64,000 bases of DNA from Candidatus Adiutrix sp. (GCA_031263565.1 JAISFR010000004.1:20393-84392); one strand, 5' to 3'. Positions 16,049 through 25,310 are shown, counted from the first letter of the stretch. Notes: a model not told the origin generated them from the letters alone. Made by a program: numbers and translations.

Positions 16049-17098
16049 ATGATGAAAAAAACCGCGTCTCTGTTTATCATGATCGTCTGCCTGAGCCTCG
16101 GCGCCGGACCGGCCCTGGCCCAGCAAAAAGCCGATCCTGACAAGACTTATGTCATCAAAGCCACCAGTGTTTTTAACCCGAGCCACGTCTGGATCCGGGG
16201 CCTGGAAAAATTCAAGACCCTTTTGGCCGAAAAAAGCGGCGGCCAGCTCAAGGTTCAGGTCTATCCGGCCGGCCAGCTTTCCGGCGGCAACAACCGCACC
16301 ATGTGTGAACAGATTCAGGCCGGCACCCTGGAAGTCATTCTCCTGTCGCCTTTTTCCTGGGGCGGCCTGGTGGCTGAACCCCAAATTTTCGCCCTGCCCT
16401 TCATGTTTCCCTCCACCGAAGTGGCCCTGAAAGTCGCCGAATACCCTGAGGCCCTGGCCATGCTGGACAGGATGTACGCCAAGGTCGGCGTAAAAAACCT
16501 GGCTGTGGTCGACCACGGCTTCCGTTATCTGACCAACTCCAAACGGGAAGTCCGTAAGCCAGAAGACGCCAAGGGCCTCAAGCTCCGGGTGCCGCCCACG
16601 CCCCTGCTGATGGACGAATTCCAGCTCATGGGCGCCCTGAGCGTCTCCATCCCCATGACCGAGCTCTACACTTCGCTGCAGCAGGGCACGGTGGACGGCC
16701 AGGAAAATCCCAGCGCGGCTATTGATTCCAACAAGATGTACGAGGTCAATAAATTCATCACCGTCTGGAACTTCACCTGGGACCCGGGCATTCTCCAGAT
16801 AAACGCCAAATTCTACGAAAGCCTGCCCGAAGAATACCAAAAGATGGTCGATGAAGCCGCCGCGGAGGTGGGCCGCTGGATCAATGAAACCGTGGCCAGC
16901 GAAGACCAGATGCTTCTGGAGAAATTCGCCGCGGCCGGAGGCATCAACTCAATCCTGATCCCTGAGGAAATAAAAACCTTTGAAGAATTTTTCCAGCCCA
17001 TTCACGACAAATATTCCAAAGAATACGGGCTGGAAAATTACCGGCTGCTGAAGGACCTGACCGCCAGGGTACTGGCCGGCGAGACCTACAAGCCGTAG
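16049..17098 (+). CDS. TRAP transporter periplasmic substrate-binding protein, DctP family
   Basis: A 349-residue exported protein with a clear signal peptide (about 1-24, cleavage near ALAQ). The DctP core is recognised by FKTLLAEKSGGQLKVQVYPA, the carboxylate-binding arginine in GLKLRVPPTP, and the hinge region ELYTSLQQGTVDGQENP. The conserved arginine binds a carboxylate group of the ligand in nearly all DctP proteins. It sits between the Ldh-type dehydrogenase and the DctQ/DctM membrane genes, with a good AAGGAG ribosome site. Ligand is likely an organic acid. Confidence 0.95.
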   Translation: MMKKTASLFIMIVCLSLGAGPALAQQKADPDKTYVIKATSVFNPSHVWIRGLEKFKTLLAEKSGGQLKVQVYPAGQLSGGNNRTMCEQIQAGTLEVILLSPFSWGGLVAEPQIFALPFMFPSTEVALKVAEYPEALAMLDRMYAKVGVKNLAVVDHGFRYLTNSKREVRKPEDAKGLKLRVPPTPLLMDEFQLMGALSVSIPMTELYTSLQQGTVDGQENPSAAIDSNKMYEVNKFITVWNFTWDPGILQINAKFYESLPEEYQKMVDEAAAEVGRWINETVASEDQMLLEKFAAAGGINSILIPEEIKTFEEFFQPIHDKYSKEYGLENYRLLKDLTARVLAGETYKP

Positions 17099-17182
17099 CG
17101 CTTCCGGGCCTCTTTTCCCAAAGCGCTCAAGCGGCGGGAAAAGAGTCCTGTAAATCAGCCTGTCACGAAAGATGGTGAACGG

Positions 17183-17680
17183 ATGAAAGTTCTGAAATTT
17201 TTAATAGGCCACTTTGAAGAAATTCTGGCCGCCCCCCTGATGGTGGTCATGTCTCTGATGGTAACCATACAGGTGCTCTGCCGTTTTGTGTTCCACCTCA
17301 ACACCCCCTGGGCTGAGGAGTTTTTACGCTATTGCTTCATCTGGAACATCATGCTGGGTTCCTCCATCGCCATCAAACTCAAGGCCCACATAGGGGTCAG
17401 TCTTCTGGTCGAGTACCTGCCCCGTCTGCCCCGGATGCTCACCGAGACTCTGGCCCTGATCACGGTTATTTTCATCTGCGGACTGTTCTTTCAGGCCTCC
17501 TGGTCGGTCATGGTCCTGCAAAAAGGCTCCGGGCAGATAATGCCGGCCCTGGGCGTGCCGATCTTTACCAGCACTCTGGCTCTGCCGGTGGGCTTCACCC
17601 TCATTGCGCTGCGAAGTCTGGTTCAACTGCTTGACAATTGGAAGCGTTTTCTGAACCGGCCGACGAAAAAGGAGGTCTGA
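17183..17680 (+). CDS. TRAP transporter small membrane subunit, DctQ family
   Basis: A 165-residue protein with four predicted membrane helices, as usual for DctQ. The motif FHLNTPWAEEFLRYCFIWNIMLGSS, seen in two parts, is characteristic (the WAEE segment is highly conserved). It scaffolds the large DctM subunit. The gene precedes dctM by one base between stop and start codons, indicating coupling, and lies 84 bases after dctP. Confidence 0.93.
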   Translation: MKVLKFLIGHFEEILAAPLMVVMSLMVTIQVLCRFVFHLNTPWAEEFLRYCFIWNIMLGSSIAIKLKAHIGVSLLVEYLPRLPRMLTETLALITVIFICGLFFQASWSVMVLQKGSGQIMPALGVPIFTSTLALPVGFTLIALRSLVQLLDNWKRFLNRPTKKEV

Positions 17681-17681
17681 G

Positions 17682-18953
17682 ATGGTCGCCCTGATGCTCA
17701 TACTCTTTTTGGTGGCCATGTTCATCAGCGTCCCCATATCCCTGTCCCTGGGAATGGCCGCCGGGCTGGCGCTGACCTTAGTCAGCGGCCTGCCGAACAT
17801 GATCAGTGCCCAGATGATGTACACCGCGGCCGACTCCTTCAACCTCATGGCCATTCCCTTCTTCATCCTGGCCGGGAACCTGATGGGCCACGGCGGCCTG
17901 TCCAAACGGCTGATAGATTTTTCAAACATGCTCGTCGGCGGCTTCAGCGGCGGCCTGGGAATTATCGCCATTATCACCAGCATGTTTTTCGCGGCCATCT
18001 CCGGTTCTGGCCCGGCCACCGTGGCCGCCCTGGGCACTATCCTGATACCGGGCATGATCAAGGCCGGTTACGGCCGGAGTTATTCCTCGGCCTTGATGGC
18101 CACCGCCGGGGCGGTGGGCATCATCATTCCGCCCAGCATACCCATGATTCTCTATGCCGTGCAGGCCGAGGTCTCGGTGGCCAGGATTTTCATGGCCGGC
18201 TTCGGCCCGGGCCTGATTTTCGGCGGGCTGCTCCTGATGACGAATTACTACCTGTCCCAAAAAAAAGGCTATAAAAGACCGCCGGATGAAGAGGTTCCCA
18301 GTTGCAGCTGGGACGTAATCTTCTCCCTGATCATGCCGGTTTTGATTCTGGGCGGCATTTACGGAGGCATCTTCACCCCGACCGAGGCCTCGGGCGTGGC
18401 CGTGATTTACGGCTTCATCGTCGGCGCCTTTATCTATCGCGAATTGAACCTGAAAAACATACCCAAACTTCTGATCGAATCCACGGTCTCCTCGGCGGTG
18501 GTCATGCTGATCGTCATGTGCGCCTCGCTCTTTTCCTTTGTGCTCATCAGCGAGGGCACTCCTCAGCGCCTGGTGGCCTTCATCAGCGAAATAACCACCA
18601 ACAAGCTGGCTATTCTATTGATGCTCAACATCTTTCTTTTAGTGGTAGGCTGTTTTCTGGATGCGGCCTCGGCCATTATCGTTCTGACGCCGATCCTCCT
18701 GCCGCTGGCTACGGCCATCGGGATAGAACCCACCCATTTCGGGATCATCGTCGTCGTCAACCTGGCCATCGGCCTGGTCACCCCGCCGGTGGGCCTGGAT
18801 CTCTACGTGGCCTGCGGCATATCCAAGATCAGCCTTGAAGAAATCACCAAGGCGGTCTGGCCCTTTCTGGTCGCGGTGCTGATTGCTTTGGCCATCATTT
18901 GCGCCATACCCCAGATCTCCCTGGGCCTGCCGGACTGGCTGGGTTTAAAATAA
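17682..18953 (+). CDS. TRAP transporter large membrane subunit, DctM family
   Basis: A 423-residue protein with about 12 hydrophobic segments. Hallmarks are the N-terminal FISVPISLSLGMAAGLAL, the FFILAGNLMGHGGLSKRL loop, SGSGPATVAALGTILIPGM and the C-terminal VTPPVGLDLYVACGIS motif. DctM forms the Na+-coupled transport channel of TRAP systems. The operon ends here; a short palindrome follows before the convergent hydroxyacid dehydrogenase. Confidence 0.96.
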   Translation: MVALMLILFLVAMFISVPISLSLGMAAGLALTLVSGLPNMISAQMMYTAADSFNLMAIPFFILAGNLMGHGGLSKRLIDFSNMLVGGFSGGLGIIAIITSMFFAAISGSGPATVAALGTILIPGMIKAGYGRSYSSALMATAGAVGIIIPPSIPMILYAVQAEVSVARIFMAGFGPGLIFGGLLLMTNYYLSQKKGYKRPPDEEVPSCSWDVIFSLIMPVLILGGIYGGIFTPTEASGVAVIYGFIVGAFIYRELNLKNIPKLLIESTVSSAVVMLIVMCASLFSFVLISEGTPQRLVAFISEITTNKLAILLMLNIFLLVVGCFLDAASAIIVLTPILLPLATAIGIEPTHFGIIVVVNLAIGLVTPPVGLDLYVACGISKISLEEITKAVWPFLVAVLIALAIICAIPQISLGLPDWLGLK

Positions 18954-18973
18954 GCGGCCCTGAGACCTCAGGC

Positions 18974-19927
18974 TCAAACCTGGTTCCGGGGCTGCCCGCT
19001 GAGAAAAGCCTGAAAATTTTCCACGGCCGTGGCCATCAGGCGACGGCGGCTGGCCAGGGCCGCCCAGGCGATATGAGGGGTGATCAGGCAGTTTTTGGCC
19101 TTCAACAGAGGGTTGTCGCCCCGGATGGGTTCGACTGAAACCACGTCCACCGCCGCGGCGTAAAGGCGGTCGTGATTGAGAGCTTCGGCCAGATCCTCCT
19201 CGACCACCAGGTCGCCCCGGGCGGTGTTGATGAGAATGGCGCTGGATTTCATCCGGGCCAGGCTGGCCCGGTTGATGAGGCCGCGGGTCTCCGGGGTCAA
19301 CGGGCAGTGAAGGGAGACGACGTCTGATTCCGTCAAAAGCTGGTCAAGGTCCACGCAGCGGGCGATCGGCCGGCCGACCTGCCCGGCGTGGGGACTATAG
19401 GCCAGAACCTCCATGCCCAAAGCCCGGGCGATGCGCCCGGTAGCCAGGCCGATGCGGCCGAAGCCGATAAGGCCCATGGTCCGGCCGGCCAGTTCTATCA
19501 GCGGATATTCCCAAAAGCTGTAATCAGGGCAGCTTTCCCAGCGCCCGGCTTTGACCGCCTGGTCATGGCGCCCCACATGATGACAGATTTCCAGAAGCAG
19601 GGCCACGGCAAACTGGCTGACCGCCGCCGTACCGTAGCTGGGGACGTTGCTGACCACCACGTCTCTGGCCCGGGCCGCTTCCGTATCCACGACATTGTAG
19701 CCCGTGGCCAGCACCCCGATATATTTGAGCTCCGGGCAGCGGTCTAAAATGGCCGCGCTGATGACGGTCTTATTGGTCAGGGCCGCCTGGGCCCCGCTCA
19801 GGCGTTCCATAGTCAAATCAGGGGGCGTGCGTTCATAAACGGTCAAGTCGCCCAGGGCCTCAAAACCCGCCCAGCTCAGATCACCGGGATTTTCCGCGTA
19901 ACCATCCAAAACCACTATTTTCATCAT
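18974..19927 (-). CDS. D-2-hydroxyacid dehydrogenase (NAD-dependent, glycerate dehydrogenase-like)
   Basis: Start at ATG 19927 (MMKIVVLDGYAENPG; 317 residues), with GGGAG 10 bases upstream; an in-frame extension to 20035 would overlap the next gene. The Rossmann motif GFGRIGLATGRIARALG lies at about 150, the catalytic Arg is in INTARGDLV, the Glu in VDVVSVEPIRG and the catalytic base is H285 in LITPHIAWAA. Family members reduce hydroxypyruvate, glyoxylate or oxidise D-2-hydroxyacids, including (S)-sulfolactate (SlcC). It converges on the TRAP operon with only 20 bases between, giving a D-type and an Ldh2-type dehydrogenase on either side of one transporter. Confidence 0.92.
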   Translation of the reverse strand: MMKIVVLDGYAENPGDLSWAGFEALGDLTVYERTPPDLTMERLSGAQAALTNKTVISAAILDRCPELKYIGVLATGYNVVDTEAARARDVVVSNVPSYGTAAVSQFAVALLLEICHHVGRHDQAVKAGRWESCPDYSFWEYPLIELAGRTMGLIGFGRIGLATGRIARALGMEVLAYSPHAGQVGRPIARCVDLDQLLTESDVVSLHCPLTPETRGLINRASLARMKSSAILINTARGDLVVEEDLAEALNHDRLYAAAVDVVSVEPIRGDNPLLKAKNCLITPHIAWAALASRRRLMATAVENFQAFLSGQPRNQV

Positions 19928-20004
19928 CTCGCCCGCTCCCTGGCAACAAAAGCCGGTTGAAGTTTTTCGCGTCGCTTGTTGGAACCGTTTCAGGCCGGAT
20001 TGAT

Positions 20005-20406
20005 CTAAGGGGTTTTCACCACCGCCGGATCCCATTCAAAGAGTTCGGCCCCGCTCTCGCCCAAAGCCAAATAACGGAAAACCGAAAAATCTATGGCCAG
20101 GTAGCTCCGGACGCCGCCGTCTTCCAGGAGCACCAGTAAATCATGGGGTTCTGGGGAGAGCCTGACTTGAAAAGTATGCCGCTGGCCGGGCTTCAGGCGG
20201 TGACCGCCTAAAAGCGCCTGATCGCCGTAAAAGTCCTGATCGACCCGACGGACGTAAATATCGCCATAGGTGTCAGGGCTGGCATTTTCGATGGTGATGG
20301 TCAGGAATTCCGACGCCTGTTCGGCCTGGGCCCCGGTCGGGCCCAAAAGCGCCATAAAAGCCAGAGACAATTTCAAGAGCCACAGCTTTTTCCGCAACGG
20401 ATTCAA
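20005..20406 (-). CDS. hypothetical secreted protein
   Basis: TTG 20406 is chosen as start because GAGGGA lies 6 bases before it; this gives MNPLRKKLWLLKLSLAF, a clear signal peptide (about 1-28, cleavage near GAQA), and 133 residues. The mature part is probably all-beta: TITIENASPDTYGDIYVRR resembles the start of small periplasmic beta-sandwich proteins, and a hydrophobic DLLVLLEDGGVRSYLAIDF stretch follows. No family was recognised. It follows the YycJ-like gene by 10 bases, at the end of the M16-dut-yycJ run. A TTG at 20427 is an alternative start. Confidence 0.65.
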   Translation of the reverse strand: MNPLRKKLWLLKLSLAFMALLGPTGAQAEQASEFLTITIENASPDTYGDIYVRRVDQDFYGDQALLGGHRLKPGQRHTFQVRLSPEPHDLLVLLEDGGVRSYLAIDFSVFRYLALGESGAELFEWDPAVVKTP

Positions 20407-20416
20407 GGCCGGTCCC

Positions 20417-21175
20417 TCACATTTCAAAAACAGCCGTGGGCCGCCATTGGTTGGCGGCCACCGGTTCCAAAGCGTCGTTCAGGGCCCGGCGGGCCGCCTC
20501 CAGGGCCAGTTCCGGGAGGTTGTTGGTCTCGGAAAGATGGGCCAGGATCAGGTGGGCCAGATCGCGGTGATAGAGCCCGGCCGCCAGTTGGGCGGCCATA
20601 TCATTGGCCAGATGACCGGTCCGGCTGCGGACCCGCTGTTTAAGCGGCCAGGGGTAAGGCCCGCTCATCAGTTTTTCATAATCGTGATTGAATTCCAGAA
20701 CCAGGGCCCGAAGGCCCCGGTAACTCTGCCTGATCAGTTCCGTGGGAGCGCCCAGGTCCGTGGCCAGGCCCAGGCGGCCGGCGGAGCTTTCCACCAGAAA
20801 AGCCACCGGGTCCCGGGCGTCGTGGGAAATTGGCAGGGTTCTGATCTTCAGAGGGCCGAAATCCAACTGGTCGCCGGTGCGGAAAAGCTGCCACTGAACC
20901 TTGCCCACCTGGAAGCCGGCCCCTTCCCGGGTGCCCTGGTTGGCCAGGATCGGGATCTTCAGAGCCCGGGCCAGGGGCCCCAGGCCGCTGATGTGGTCGC
21001 GGTGTTCGTGGCTGACCAGAACACAGCCCAGCTTGCGCGGATCCAGGCCGGCCAGTTCGGCCCGCTTCTTAAATTCATTAAAAGACAGGCCGCAATCCAG
21101 CAGAACGGCCAGACCGCCCTCCTCCACCCAAACCGCGTTGCCCCGGCTGCCGCTGGCCAAAACACAGAATTTCAT
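20417..21175 (-). CDS. YycJ/WalJ-type metallo-beta-lactamase-fold hydrolase
   Basis: A 252-residue protein starting directly with the fold (MKFCVLASGSRGNAVWVE). Metal-binding motif SHEHRDHISGLG (HxHxDH) is intact, followed by ISHDARDPVAF and the late AHLSETNN motif of the YycJ subgroup. YycJ proteins are 5'-to-3' DNA exonucleases or otherwise implicated in DNA repair and cell-wall coordination in Firmicutes (family knowledge). It follows dut by 22 bases in the same operon. The assignment to subgroup is good; the substrate in this organism is unknown. Confidence 0.88.
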   Translation of the reverse strand: MKFCVLASGSRGNAVWVEEGGLAVLLDCGLSFNEFKKRAELAGLDPRKLGCVLVSHEHRDHISGLGPLARALKIPILANQGTREGAGFQVGKVQWQLFRTGDQLDFGPLKIRTLPISHDARDPVAFLVESSAGRLGLATDLGAPTELIRQSYRGLRALVLEFNHDYEKLMSGPYPWPLKQRVRSRTGHLANDMAAQLAAGLYHRDLAHLILAHLSETNNLPELALEAARRALNDALEPVAANQWRPTAVFEM

Positions 21176-21197
21176 CTAATCGCCGCCTGCAGCAGAA

Positions 21198-21656
21198 TCA
21201 GACTGAAGTGGAACCAAAGCCCCCGACGCCCCGTTTGGTCGCCGGCAGTTCCTCCACAATCAAAATTTCCGGATGTTCCACCCGGCTGACGATCATCTGG
21301 GCCACCCGGTCCCCGCGCTGAATGGTCACCGCCTCGCGGCCCAGATTGATCATGGGCAGTTGGAGCTCGCCGCGGTAATCCGAGTCGATGGTGCCGGGCG
21401 TATTGACCAGGGTCAGGCCCTTTTTCAGGGCCAGGCCGCTGCGGGGCCGCACCTGGCCTTCATAGCCCGCCGGGATGGCCACCGCCCAGCCGGTGGGCAG
21501 CAGATGAATTTCGCCCGGCTCAATGGTCAGGGCTTCCCTGACTCCGGCGGCCAGGTCCAGGCCGGCCGCGCCGACGCTCTGAAAGGCCGGGAGCGGCAGG
21601 TCGGCGTCCTCCTGGGGTCTCACTCGTTTAAATTCCAGCAGCATCAGCTCCCTCAC
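21198..21656 (-). CDS. dut: deoxyuridine 5'-triphosphate nucleotidohydrolase (dUTPase)
   Basis: A 152-residue trimeric dUTPase hydrolysing dUTP to dUMP and PPi, supplying the thymidylate precursor and keeping uracil out of DNA. All five family motifs can be seen: AGLDLAAG, RPRSGLALK, NTPGTIDSDYRGE (catalytic Asp/Tyr), RGDRVAQMIV and the C-terminal RGVGGFGSTS lid. The start overlaps the stop of the M16 peptidase gene by 4 bases; an internal ATG four codons on (MLLEFKRV) is an equally good start. Confidence 0.96.
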   Translation of the reverse strand: MRELMLLEFKRVRPQEDADLPLPAFQSVGAAGLDLAAGVREALTIEPGEIHLLPTGWAVAIPAGYEGQVRPRSGLALKKGLTLVNTPGTIDSDYRGELQLPMINLGREAVTIQRGDRVAQMIVSRVEHPEILIVEELPATKRGVGGFGSTSV

Positions 21657-22894
21657 TCAAAGTCTTTGCGGGACAAAGGACCCAAAACGCAGACGGCCAG
21701 ACGGTCTTCGGCCCAGTACTGATCGGCCAATTCCCGCAAATCTTCCCGGCTCACGGCCTTAAGGCGGCGGCAGGTTTCGGCCAGGGAGACGGCCCGGCCG
21801 AAGAGCAGTTCGTTTTTGGCCAGGCGGGACATGCGGTTCTCAACAGTTTCCGAACCCAGGATCAGGCCCGTTATCAGGCCTTCCACGGCCTCGTTCAACT
21901 CGGCGGCGCCCGGAGCCTCGCGGCGCAGCCGTTTCAGTTCAGCCAAAACCAGGTCTCTGGTCCGGGCGGCCCGTTCCGGAGAGGTGGCCGCGTAAATTTC
22001 CAGGGCGCCGGCTTTCAGGAAGGCGCTGTAACTGGAATAAACGCTGTAGGCCAGCCCCCGACGCTCCCGGATTTCCTGAAAAAGGCGGCTGGAGAAGCCG
22101 TCGCCCAATATCCGGCTCAAAACAGCGGCCGCCTGGCGCCGGTCGTCCTCGATCTCAGGGAAATCGCTCCTGATCACCATATGGGCCTGTTCCAGACGCC
22201 GCCGCCTGACCGTCAGGCCATATCGGCTTTCAGGGGCTTCAAGCAGCCGTTCGGCCAGGGCCGGGCGGGCCTTGAGGCGGACGGAGAGCAGATCGGCCAG
22301 GCGTTGATGTTCCACCGCTCCGGCCGCGCTGATCACCAGGCGCGGCCCGGGGCATTGACGGTCCAGCCAGATTAAGATCTGTTCCCGCTTCAAAGCGGCG
22401 ACCGAAAGCCGAGTACCGGCCACCGGGCGGCCCAAGTGGTGGCCGGGCCAGAAACCGGCGGCGGCCAGATCGTGGACCATCTCTTCGGGCTCGTCTTCGA
22501 TCATGGCTATTTCCTGCTGGATGACCCGCTTTTCCAGTTCCAACTCGGCTTCATCATAAAGGGAATTTTGAAAAATGTCCACCAGGAGGTCGAGGGCCGA
22601 TTCCAGATCTTCCGGCCGGACCCGGGTGTGATAGCAGGTCTGTTCCCGGCTGGTGAAGGCGTTGGCCTGGCCGCCCTGCCGGTCGATCTCCCGGGCGATG
22701 GCCGTTTTGTCGCGGCCGGGGGTGCCCTTGAAGACCATGTGTTCAATGAGATGAGCCAGGCCGTTTTCCTCAGGGCTCTCATCCCGCGCCCCGGCATCGA
22801 CCCAGATGCCCAGGGCCACGGACGCGGCGCCCGGCATCTTCTCGCTCAACAGGCGAAGGCCGTTGTCTAATACGGTTTTACGTATGTTTTTCAT
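21653..22894 (-). CDS. M16-family zinc metallopeptidase (processing-protease type)
   Basis: A 413-residue protein with the inverted zinc motif HLIEH (H48, E51, H52) in ENGLAHLIEHMVFKG and the downstream Glu in IAMIEDEPEE. The N-terminal MKNIRKTVLDNGLRLLSEKMPGA is typical, as is DGFSSRLFQEIRERRGLAYS in the second half (shown in part). In many bacteria this gene directly follows pnp, as here, with a terminator between them. It belongs to the YmxG/PqqL-like group; the physiological substrate is not known. Overlaps dut by 4 bases. Confidence 0.94.
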   Translation of the reverse strand: MKNIRKTVLDNGLRLLSEKMPGAASVALGIWVDAGARDESPEENGLAHLIEHMVFKGTPGRDKTAIAREIDRQGGQANAFTSREQTCYHTRVRPEDLESALDLLVDIFQNSLYDEAELELEKRVIQQEIAMIEDEPEEMVHDLAAAGFWPGHHLGRPVAGTRLSVAALKREQILIWLDRQCPGPRLVISAAGAVEHQRLADLLSVRLKARPALAERLLEAPESRYGLTVRRRRLEQAHMVIRSDFPEIEDDRRQAAAVLSRILGDGFSSRLFQEIRERRGLAYSVYSSYSAFLKAGALEIYAATSPERAARTRDLVLAELKRLRREAPGAAELNEAVEGLITGLILGSETVENRMSRLAKNELLFGRAVSLAETCRRLKAVSREDLRELADQYWAEDRLAVCVLGPLSRKDFE

Positions 22895-22942
22895 TTGGCT
22901 GGCCGGGAACTCTAAAAATTCCCTTTTTTGAGGCGCCCCTGT

Positions 22943-22985
22943 ATAAAAGCCGGCGGCCGCGCTTGATGGACGAGGCCGCCGGCTT
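22943..22985 (-). terminator. rho-independent terminator after pnp
   Basis: A perfect 12-bp stem, AAGCCGGCGGCC (22947-22958) with GGCCGCCGGCTT (22974-22985), encloses a 15-base loop; in the minus direction it is followed by TTTTAT. It separates pnp from the M16 gene. Confidence 0.85.
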
Positions 22986-23014
22986 GACTTAAGTCAGGAT
23001 AAAGGAAGCGCGGC

Positions 23015-25093
23015 TCAGTTTTCTTCCAGAACCGCCCGGCGGGACAGCCGGATCTTGCCCTGCTTGTCGATGCCCAGAACCTTGACGTCGATCAGGTCGC
23101 CTTCCTTGACCACATCGGTGACCCGCTGAACCCGTTCCGAGGCCAGTTGGGAGATGTGGACCAGGCCGTCGGTGCCGGGCAGGATTTCCACGAAAGCGCC
23201 GAAGTCCATAATCTTGACCACCCGGCCGTGGTAGATCTTATCCACCTCGGCCTCCTGGGTATAGCGGCGCACGGCGGCCACCGCGGCCTCGGCCTTTTCG
23301 GCCGTGGGGGCGTAGATGGTGACCTTGCCGCTGTCTTCGACTTCCAGGCGGGAGTCGGTTTCGGTCTGGATGGACTTGATGATCTTGCCGCCGGGGCCGA
23401 TGACGTCTTTGATCTTTTCCGGATTGATCTCAATGACGGTCATCTTGGGGGCGTACTGGGAAATTTCGGCCTTGGGTTTTTCCAGGACTTCCTTCATCTT
23501 GCCCAGAATATGCAGGCGGCCGCTCCGGGCCTGTTCCAGGGCCCGGGTCATGATCTCCCGGGTGACCCCGCTGATCTTGATGTCCATCTGTACGGCGGTG
23601 ATGCCCCCGGCGGTGCCGGTCACCTTGAAGTCCATATCGCCCAGATGGTCCTCATCGCCCAGGATATCGGTCAGGATGACGACCTTTTCGCCTTCCACCA
23701 CCAGGCCCATGGCCACGCCGGCCACCGGGGCCTTGATGGGTACGCCCGCATCCATCAGCGACAGGGAGCCGGAACAGACCGAGGCCATGGAGGAGGAACC
23801 GTTGGATTCCATGATTTCCGAGACCACCCGGATGGTGTAGGGAAATTTGTCGTGAGGCGGAACCACGGCCCGGAGAGCCCGTTCGGCCAGCGCTCCGTGC
23901 CCGATTTCCCGGCGCCCGGGAGCGCCCAGGCGTTTGACTTCACCGGTGCAGTAAGGCGGGAAATTGTAATGGAACATAAAGGTTTTGGAGCTTTCACCGA
24001 TCAGGGTGTCCAGGCGCTGATCGTCATAGCTGGTGCCCAGGGTGGTCACCCCCAGGCTCTGGGTCTCGCCCCGGGTGAAAAGAGCCGAACCATGGGCCCG
24101 CGGCAGATAGGACACTTCGCAGGCGATGGGCCGCACCTCGTCAAGGGCCCGGCCGTCAATGCGCCGGCCGTCGTTGACGATCATGCCGCGCAGGATATCG
24201 CTTTCCAGCTTGCGGAGAGCGTAGCCGACGTCCCCCTGGCTGTCCGGGTACGGCCCGGCCAGGGCGGCCACGGCTTCGACTTTTAGCTGGGCGATCTTCT
24301 TCTGGCGGGCCTGTTTTTCCTTGGTGGTCAGGGCTGCCAGCATGGGAGCCCTGAAGTCGGCGGCCACCTTGTCCAGCACTTCCTGGTTACGTTCAATCTC
24401 CTCTACGGCCCGCTTTTCCTTGCCGCAGGCTTTCTGCAGTTCCAACTGCAGATCCAAAAGCGGCTGGATAGCTTCCTGAGCCATGAAAACCGCATCCAGG
24501 ATTTCGGCCTCGCTGGCTTCCCGGGCGCCGCCCTCGACCATGACCACCGCTTCGCGGCTGGCGGCCACGATGAGGGTCAGGTCCGAAGCTTCAAGCTGGG
24601 TCTGGGTGGGGTTGGCGATGAACCGGCCGTCCACCCGCACCACCCGGACGCCGGCAATGGGTCCGGCAAAGGGAATATCCGAGAGGGTCAGGGCGCAGGA
24701 GACGCCCAGCATGGCCAGAAGGTCGGGGTCGTATTTGTCGTCCACGCTGACGGCCTGGGCAATAACCTGAGTTTCATAGGTCCAGTTCTTATTGAAGAGG
24801 GGGCGGCAGGGGCGGTCGATAAAGCGGGAAGTCAGGGTCTCCTTTTCCGAAGGCCGCCCGATTTCCCGGCGAAAAAAATTGCCGGGGATGCGGCCCACGG
24901 CGTAAAAGCGCTCCAGATAATCAACGGTCAGGGGCACGAAGTCCAGGCCCTCCCGTTTTTCATTGGAGGCCGTGGCCGTGGCCAGAATCATGGTTTCGCC
25001 CATGCGGACAATGACCGAAGCCCCGGCCTGGCGGGCCACTTGACCGGTTTCAATGGAGACGACCACGTCACCGAATTTAGTTTCTACTTTCAT
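23015..25093 (-). CDS. pnp: polyribonucleotide nucleotidyltransferase (PNPase)
   Basis: ATG 25093 ([20 protein letters not shown]) with GGAGAAAGAG upstream gives 692 residues, the normal length. Two RNase PH domains flank a helical domain: first with [20 protein letters not shown], second with RSEIMES-type [21 protein letters not shown] (quoted part) and [23 protein letters not shown] domain ([12 protein letters not shown], about 565) and an S1 domain ([16 protein letters not shown], about 625) follow. The enzyme degrades RNA 3'-to-5' by phosphorolysis and is part of the degradosome. Downstream of rpsO, as in most bacteria, with a structured leader that may mediate autoregulation. Confidence 0.98.
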   Translation of the reverse strand: MKVETKFGDVVVSIETGQVARQAGASVIVRMGETMILATATASNEKREGLDFVPLTVDYLERFYAVGRIPGNFFRREIGRPSEKETLTSRFIDRPCRPLFNKNWTYETQVIAQAVSVDDKYDPDLLAMLGVSCALTLSDIPFAGPIAGVRVVRVDGRFIANPTQTQLEASDLTLIVAASREAVVMVEGGAREASEAEILDAVFMAQEAIQPLLDLQLELQKACGKEKRAVEEIERNQEVLDKVAADFRAPMLAALTTKEKQARQKKIAQLKVEAVAALAGPYPDSQGDVGYALRKLESDILRGMIVNDGRRIDGRALDEVRPIACEVSYLPRAHGSALFTRGETQSLGVTTLGTSYDDQRLDTLIGESSKTFMFHYNFPPYCTGEVKRLGAPGRREIGHGALAERALRAVVPPHDKFPYTIRVVSEIMESNGSSSMASVCSGSLSLMDAGVPIKAPVAGVAMGLVVEGEKVVILTDILGDEDHLGDMDFKVTGTAGGITAVQMDIKISGVTREIMTRALEQARSGRLHILGKMKEVLEKPKAEISQYAPKMTVIEINPEKIKDVIGPGGKIIKSIQTETDSRLEVEDSGKVTIYAPTAEKAEAAVAAVRRYTQEAEVDKIYHGRVVKIMDFGAFVEILPGTDGLVHISQLASERVQRVTDVVKEGDLIDVKVLGIDKQGKIRLSRRAVLEEN

Positions 25094-25137
25094 TTTTGTC
25101 TCTTTCTCCAGCATCGGGCGGCCGACGCGGCCGATCT

Positions 25138-25303
25138 GGCGTTATGGGCGTCATAATGACTGAACAACGCCAACAAACCGGTCGCCCAACCCGGCGGAGG
25201 CCTCCCAGGTCCTCCGCAAACCTAAAGTTTCAATTTTCAATCGAAAATTGAATTTCTAATACAAGCGGGCGGCCGGAAGTCAATTCTTCCGTCCGCCCGC
25301 TTG
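25138..25303 (-). promoter_or_regulatory. structured rpsO-pnp intergenic leader with four inverted repeats
   Basis: In minus order: an 18-position stem with one mismatch (25262-25279 with 25286-25303, six-base loop); a perfect 10-bp AT-rich palindrome (25229-25252, loop AATC); CGGAGG/CCTCCG (25195-25216); and GGCGTT/AACGCC (25138-25171) enclosing a GTCAT-A-ATGAC palindrome. The first stem may terminate or process the rpsO message, although no T-tract follows directly. Confidence 0.6.
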
Positions 25304-25310
25304 TGCTTAC

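Noticed and set aside
14621..16840. Open frame of 739 codons on the minus strand
   Set aside because: It is antisense to the Ldh2-family dehydrogenase and dctP, both certain by motifs.
18955..18973. Short palindrome CTGAG/CTCAG between dctM and the convergent dehydrogenase as a terminator
   Set aside because: Only 5-6 base pairs and no T-tract on either strand.
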